NCBI GenBank assembly: GCA_035048485.1
Contig: CM068588.1
Span: forward strand, 26,315,118 to 26,379,117
Origin: Pteria penguin
Taxonomy: Eukaryota; Mollusca; Bivalvia; Pterioida; Pteriidae
DNA: 64,000 bases
Direction of reading: 5' to 3'
Shown piece by piece: positions 59,698-64,000 of this stretch (the first letter of the stretch is position 1; every line of letters begins with the position of its first letter). The notes beneath the pieces were generated by a model, which was not told the origin of the DNA, did not search any database, and saw only the letters and a program-made list of their open reading frames with translations. A program made the position numbers and the translations under genes.

Positions 59698-61235
59698 ACC
59701 TCGGCCAATCATATTCATCAGGTTCCATATATTATAGAAAAATTTCATTTGAAACTCACATACTTAGGTACGATCAGAACAATATCTAGAGATATTTCAG
59801 AAGAATTATCACAATCTTCTACAAAAAGATATATCTTGAAATATATAAACATTGTACATGTACACATACACATTAAATGACATGTAGGTTCTTTTATTTA
59901 TATCTCAAATATTCTGAAAGGGGACTGCTTTTGGTTTTTTTTTCTTCCATAAATAATATCCAATAAGTGACACTCTTGATTTACTTATTATGATATAATT
60001 GACAGTGTTTGTTACAATTTCTTTGAACTACTCTTAAAGGTCCTTCTGAAATCTGATAGATGAATCATATTCTGTTTGAAAGTAAAATGTATCCGGTTAA
60101 GTAATTACCTTACATTATTTACAAGTACGCATTTAGTTTTAGTTATATACTCCTTCATATTTCAGTGCATGTATTCTCGAAGGTTATGATTGGGTATATT
60201 TACATTTATTGTATTCAGTATGGCATCAGTTTACATAAACAAATGAGATGTTGCAACCAAATGTTATGGTTATTCAGATATGTCATGATCAAGATATATA
60301 GCAACCATAGTATAACACGACCAAGATATATAGTAACAGAAATATACCAGCAATGAATTGATAACAAAGACTTGAGCAACAAAAATACATTTATTATATG
60401 GTGCACAAATAAGTTTGATGTCCATTACAAGCAATTGAGCAGAACATGACATATTCTTCTATGACAATGAAAAGCTGACATTCCGTTGACAAATTTTCAG
60501 CGAGATATTTGGAGAAGTAATTTCTTTTTATGCATCGACTTCCCTTAGGAAAAAATTATATGAATATCTCATACCTATTTTCTTTTTTTATATGTTTACT
60601 GGTACTTGATATACTAGGTAATGATATATATTGAATAACAACAACAACACAAAAAATAGAACTAAGTCTCCAACCATGAGGATGGGAAAGGCTGGTGCTT
60701 CATTCCTAGTTTCAGTACAAATACATGTAATTAATTAATATACCTCATGATGTCAGTTAATGGCTTGAAATATTGAAGTAAATAACACTGTAAAAATATT
60801 GTAGAAATAAATGATTTAGAAATAAGACAAATGAGAATATAACATCAAACAATCTGAGTTATGTTTTTCCTGTTGCACCAGACATAAATGTCCATGTTTT
60901 TACTTGTTGTCAACCAATTGTCTTGTGCCCCTTGATGTTTGTGTTGAACCACTTAGTGGCTTCACAATGCATGATCAGTAATGTCTTAGTGCTTTGATAT
61001 TTCCCAAATGTGCTTGCCACAGTTTAAAATTACTGATTACTGTCCATGAAAAGAAGTGAGAGATAAATAAACTATTACCACACTGATATATATCTCACCC
61101 TCATGTCACACATGACTCAACTAGTCTCTGTCAAAAGTAGTGCTAGTTTCTGATGATCTTATGATGAGTCACTAAGCAGAAACAATCCAGATCAATTGAT
61201 AGTCTGCTAAATACCAGATCAAGGGTTTAGGAATT
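59698..61235. other. NOL8 3' flank
   Basis: AT-rich DNA after the stop codon; ATTAAA at about 59872 could serve as a poly(A) signal. No gene recognised. Open frames around 60165-60452 on both strands overlap each other and look random. Confidence 0.5.
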
Positions 61236-61239
61236 TAGA

Positions 61240-61880
61240 TATGATTAGTGACATTAGATTGCTCAATGCAGGCCTACAGGATACAAGTTTCAATGTTATC
61301 AATGACTTGAGGGTGTGCAATACAGGCACACAGGATAAGAGTTCAAATGCCATTACTGACCTGAGAGTGGTCAATGCAGGCATACAGGATAAAAGTTCAA
61401 ACGCCAATACATTTGTACTGACTTTAGAGTGCTCAGTACAGGCCTACAGGATACGGGTTCAAATGTCATTACTGACGTGAGAGTGCTCAGTGCAGGCCTC
61501 AAGGGTTATTGGTTACTAACTTGAGATTGCTTAATGCAGGCCTACAGGATAGGAGTTCAAATATCATTACTGACTTGAGAGTGCTCAGAGCAGGCCTAAA
61601 GGGTTATGAATTTAAATGCCATTACTGACTTTAGAGTACTCAATGCAGGTCTACAGGATAGGAGTTCAAATGCCATTACTGACGTAAGAGTGCTCAATGC
61701 AGGCCTACAGGATAGGAGTTTAAATGTCATTTCTGACTTGAGAGTGTTCAGTGCAGGCCTAAACAGTTATGAGTTTAAATGCCAGTACTGAATTGAGATT
61801 GCTTAATGCAGGACTAGAGAGTTAGGAGATAAACAATATTAGTGACGTAGAATGCTTAATGCAGGGACAGAGAGTTGTGA
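61240..61880. repeat. 54-56-bp tandem array of about eleven units
   Basis: Landmarks CATTACTGACTTGAGAGTGC, TCAATGCAGGCCTACAGGAT and GGAGTTCAAAT recur every 54 to 56 bp with moderate divergence. Frames inside it on both strands are by-products. 61881-62511 holds nothing recognised. Confidence 0.9.
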
Positions 61881-62511
61881 GTTTACAGGAAGTCTCAATA
61901 GTCTTTCTCAGCTTCCAGCTTTTCAAATGTTAAAAGCAATTGAGATGAGACTTAAAAACCTGTCATTGCTCCTTTCAGGTGAAGAAATCAAAAGCACAGA
62001 ATTGGAGTTCGTAGTAACCCCATGGACTAAAAAAGCATTACTGATTATGCTAGATCTCCCATTAGTCTCACACCTATGTCAGGTTTGGTTTGAATTCTGC
62101 TGAAGACAAGTGGTAAGGACTCACTGGATACCTATGGAAGGTCTGTAGTTTCCTCTGGGTAGGAGCAGATCCAGGAATTTTGTCAAGAGGGGGTCCATCT
62201 CAAACGACATCTCTGAAATGGGGGTCCAACCATGTCTTTGGATGTAAAATGACTTAGTTTACAACGAAAAATAAATAAGAAAAGAAGCGTTTGCTGAACA
62301 TCGGATTGGGTTAATACACCAGGTCCAAACTGAATCAGCATATGTGTAGGGTTCTCCAATTTTCTTTTATATAATGTAGCATAGTCTCAATAGCAAGTTA
62401 AACAATTAAATAAACAAATAGGAGGTAATGTCTAAGGACCCCTCTCCACCCATCTCAAAATGAGACCAGTGTTATGGGTATATGTATGTAGTTGTAGAAA
62501 AAATGGTTCAG

Positions 62512-64000
62512 TTTTTAGCTCACCTGAGCCAAAGGCTCAAGTGAACTATAGTCATAGTGTGCCATCTGTCATCGTCATATGTCCCTCTTTAACTTTTTCA
62601 CATTTTCAACTTCTTCTCTGTAATTGCATTGCAGATTTGGATCAAACATTGTATATATGATGTACTTAAGGTCCCCTACTAAAATTGTGTTCGGGATCCA
62701 GATTCCCTTAGGAGTGGATCCAGGGCGGGGCCAAAAGTGCCCAAAACGGTACCCCTCTTCAAAAATCTTCTCCTTCAGAACCAGTGCATAAATGGGGAAA
62801 CTAATTGCATTTCAACAATGTTACAATCTACAAAGATGGGTTATCAAAAATTGTGTTCGGGGTTAAAATCCGTCAAATAGAAATTTACGCTTTTTTGACG
62901 TGTTTTTGGACTTAGTAATTTCAATACAGAAAAGTGTCATGTTTTTCAGTTTATTGATATTGATGATTTCTTAATGACTCTTTTGATCATAATTATGGGA
63001 AGGAATATTATTGTGAAAGAATTTTGTCAATATCTCAATGTTTGGAAAGGGGGAGGGGGGGGGGTTGGCCATTTTTCACATTTTCAACTTTTTCTGCAAA
63101 ACTGTTGGAAGGATTTTTATAAATCTTGGTAGAAATAAATCACTTATGATCCCCTTCAAATTCTTTGTTTTCGTCCAGACCTCTTTACAGGTGACATCAC
63201 CTTAGTCAAAAGTAGGTCACAAAAGAGTACCCTCCTTTGACAATATTCTTCTTCATACTTGCTGTATACAGAGACAAACAGAATGCATAGAAATGATCTA
63301 GAGGGATGAGTGAAGATGTATTGTCATTTTGGTTCCCTTCCAAAATCAAATTTTAGAATTTTTTTTCGACATCTGTTTGGACTTGGTGTTTTCAATGCAG
63401 AAAAGTGTCACATTTTCTAGTTAATTGATAATTATGATTTCTTGTGGACTATTGTGATCATATTTATGATAAGGAATGTTTCTTTCAAAGAATCTCGTCA
63501 ATATCTCAATTTTTGGATTTTCTATGAATTTCTTAAGACTTTCAAATGAGGGTGTATAGGGACAATTCTTCACATTTTTAACTTCTGCTGTTATACCACA
63601 TGAGAGATTTTAATGAAACATGGTATACATTAAGTGCTATAGGTCCTCTATCAATTTTGTACATTTCATTTAAAATGGTCAACAGATAATGCCACCATAT
63701 CTAAAAACTATATCTCACAATGGTACATATACCACTTGGTAATTAAAATATGGAGAGTAGCAGTTCAAATCCAGCTTTGTTCAAATTTCTTTTTTTTCAT
63801 TTCTTTACACATCTAAATAAGTTTTTAGATGTTTCTCAACACTCAACATATGAAATTAGGCCATTTTAAGTTGGATCTGGACAACATTTGAAACAATTGT
63901 TGTTCATGACCCAGACTTGAAATCGGTCAACAAAATGCCCCACCTAAAGAAAATGACTAGCGTGTTGCCCTGAATTACATCTTGCAGAGACAAAGCAAGT
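62512..64000. mobile_element. Second GGCCCA...CTCACCTGAG element, inverted, cut by window end
   Basis: Starts TTTTTAGCTCACCTGAGCC and follows the reverse complement of 14147-17062 in order, through TTCGGGATCCAGATTCCCTT, CAATGGTACATATACCACTT and TGCAGAGACAAAGCAAG. It has one region where the other copy has six to seven 145-bp units. Its far end is beyond 64000. Confidence 0.88.

Overview
This is an intron-rich, AT-rich animal genome window with three conserved eukaryotic genes and a dense cover of short mobile elements and minisatellites. The repeats (GGCCCA...CTCACCTGAG elements, GGGGGCAT hairpin elements, GGTCAAGGTCA-rich repeats, tRNA-derived SINEs) look to me like those of bivalve molluscs. 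That taxonomic call is inference from repeat style; no search was run.

Layout. (1) 687-18657, minus strand: the 5' half of PBRM1/polybromo (PBAF chromatin remodelling subunit), covering bromodomains 1-3 and the first part of bromodomain 4. The gene runs off the left edge. The bromodomain 4 exon ends against a 69-bp tandem array (about 25-686) made of copies of that exon's own 3' end and splice donor. (2) 18664-26434: mostly repeats, plus one possible beta-propeller-like coding region (23913-24868) broken by a frame change. (3) 26435-42276, minus strand: complete CENPP (inner-kinetochore CCAN subunit), nine exons, 320 codons, with an intron holding a 3-kb, 79-bp minisatellite. (4) 44980-59697, plus strand: complete NOL8 (nucleolar RRM protein), seventeen coding exons, 1125 codons, including a clear U12-type AT-AC intron at 47303-48238. 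(5) 59698-64000: 3' flank, a 54-56-bp tandem array and a second copy of the element family seen at 14147-17062.

CENPP and NOL8 are head to head, about 2.7 kb between start codons, as in human chromosome 9q22 (from memory). The pair probably shares a divergent promoter at 42277-42573. A 950-bp foldback element sits between that promoter and the first NOL8 coding exon. All exon models were built by hand from splice sites, reading phase and remembered human protein similarity, and every listed exon joins in frame. Points for a second look are the PBRM1 exon-derived array, the AT-AC intron, the ancient gene pair, the satellite-like array inside a kinetochore gene, and the shared termini of two different TIR element families.
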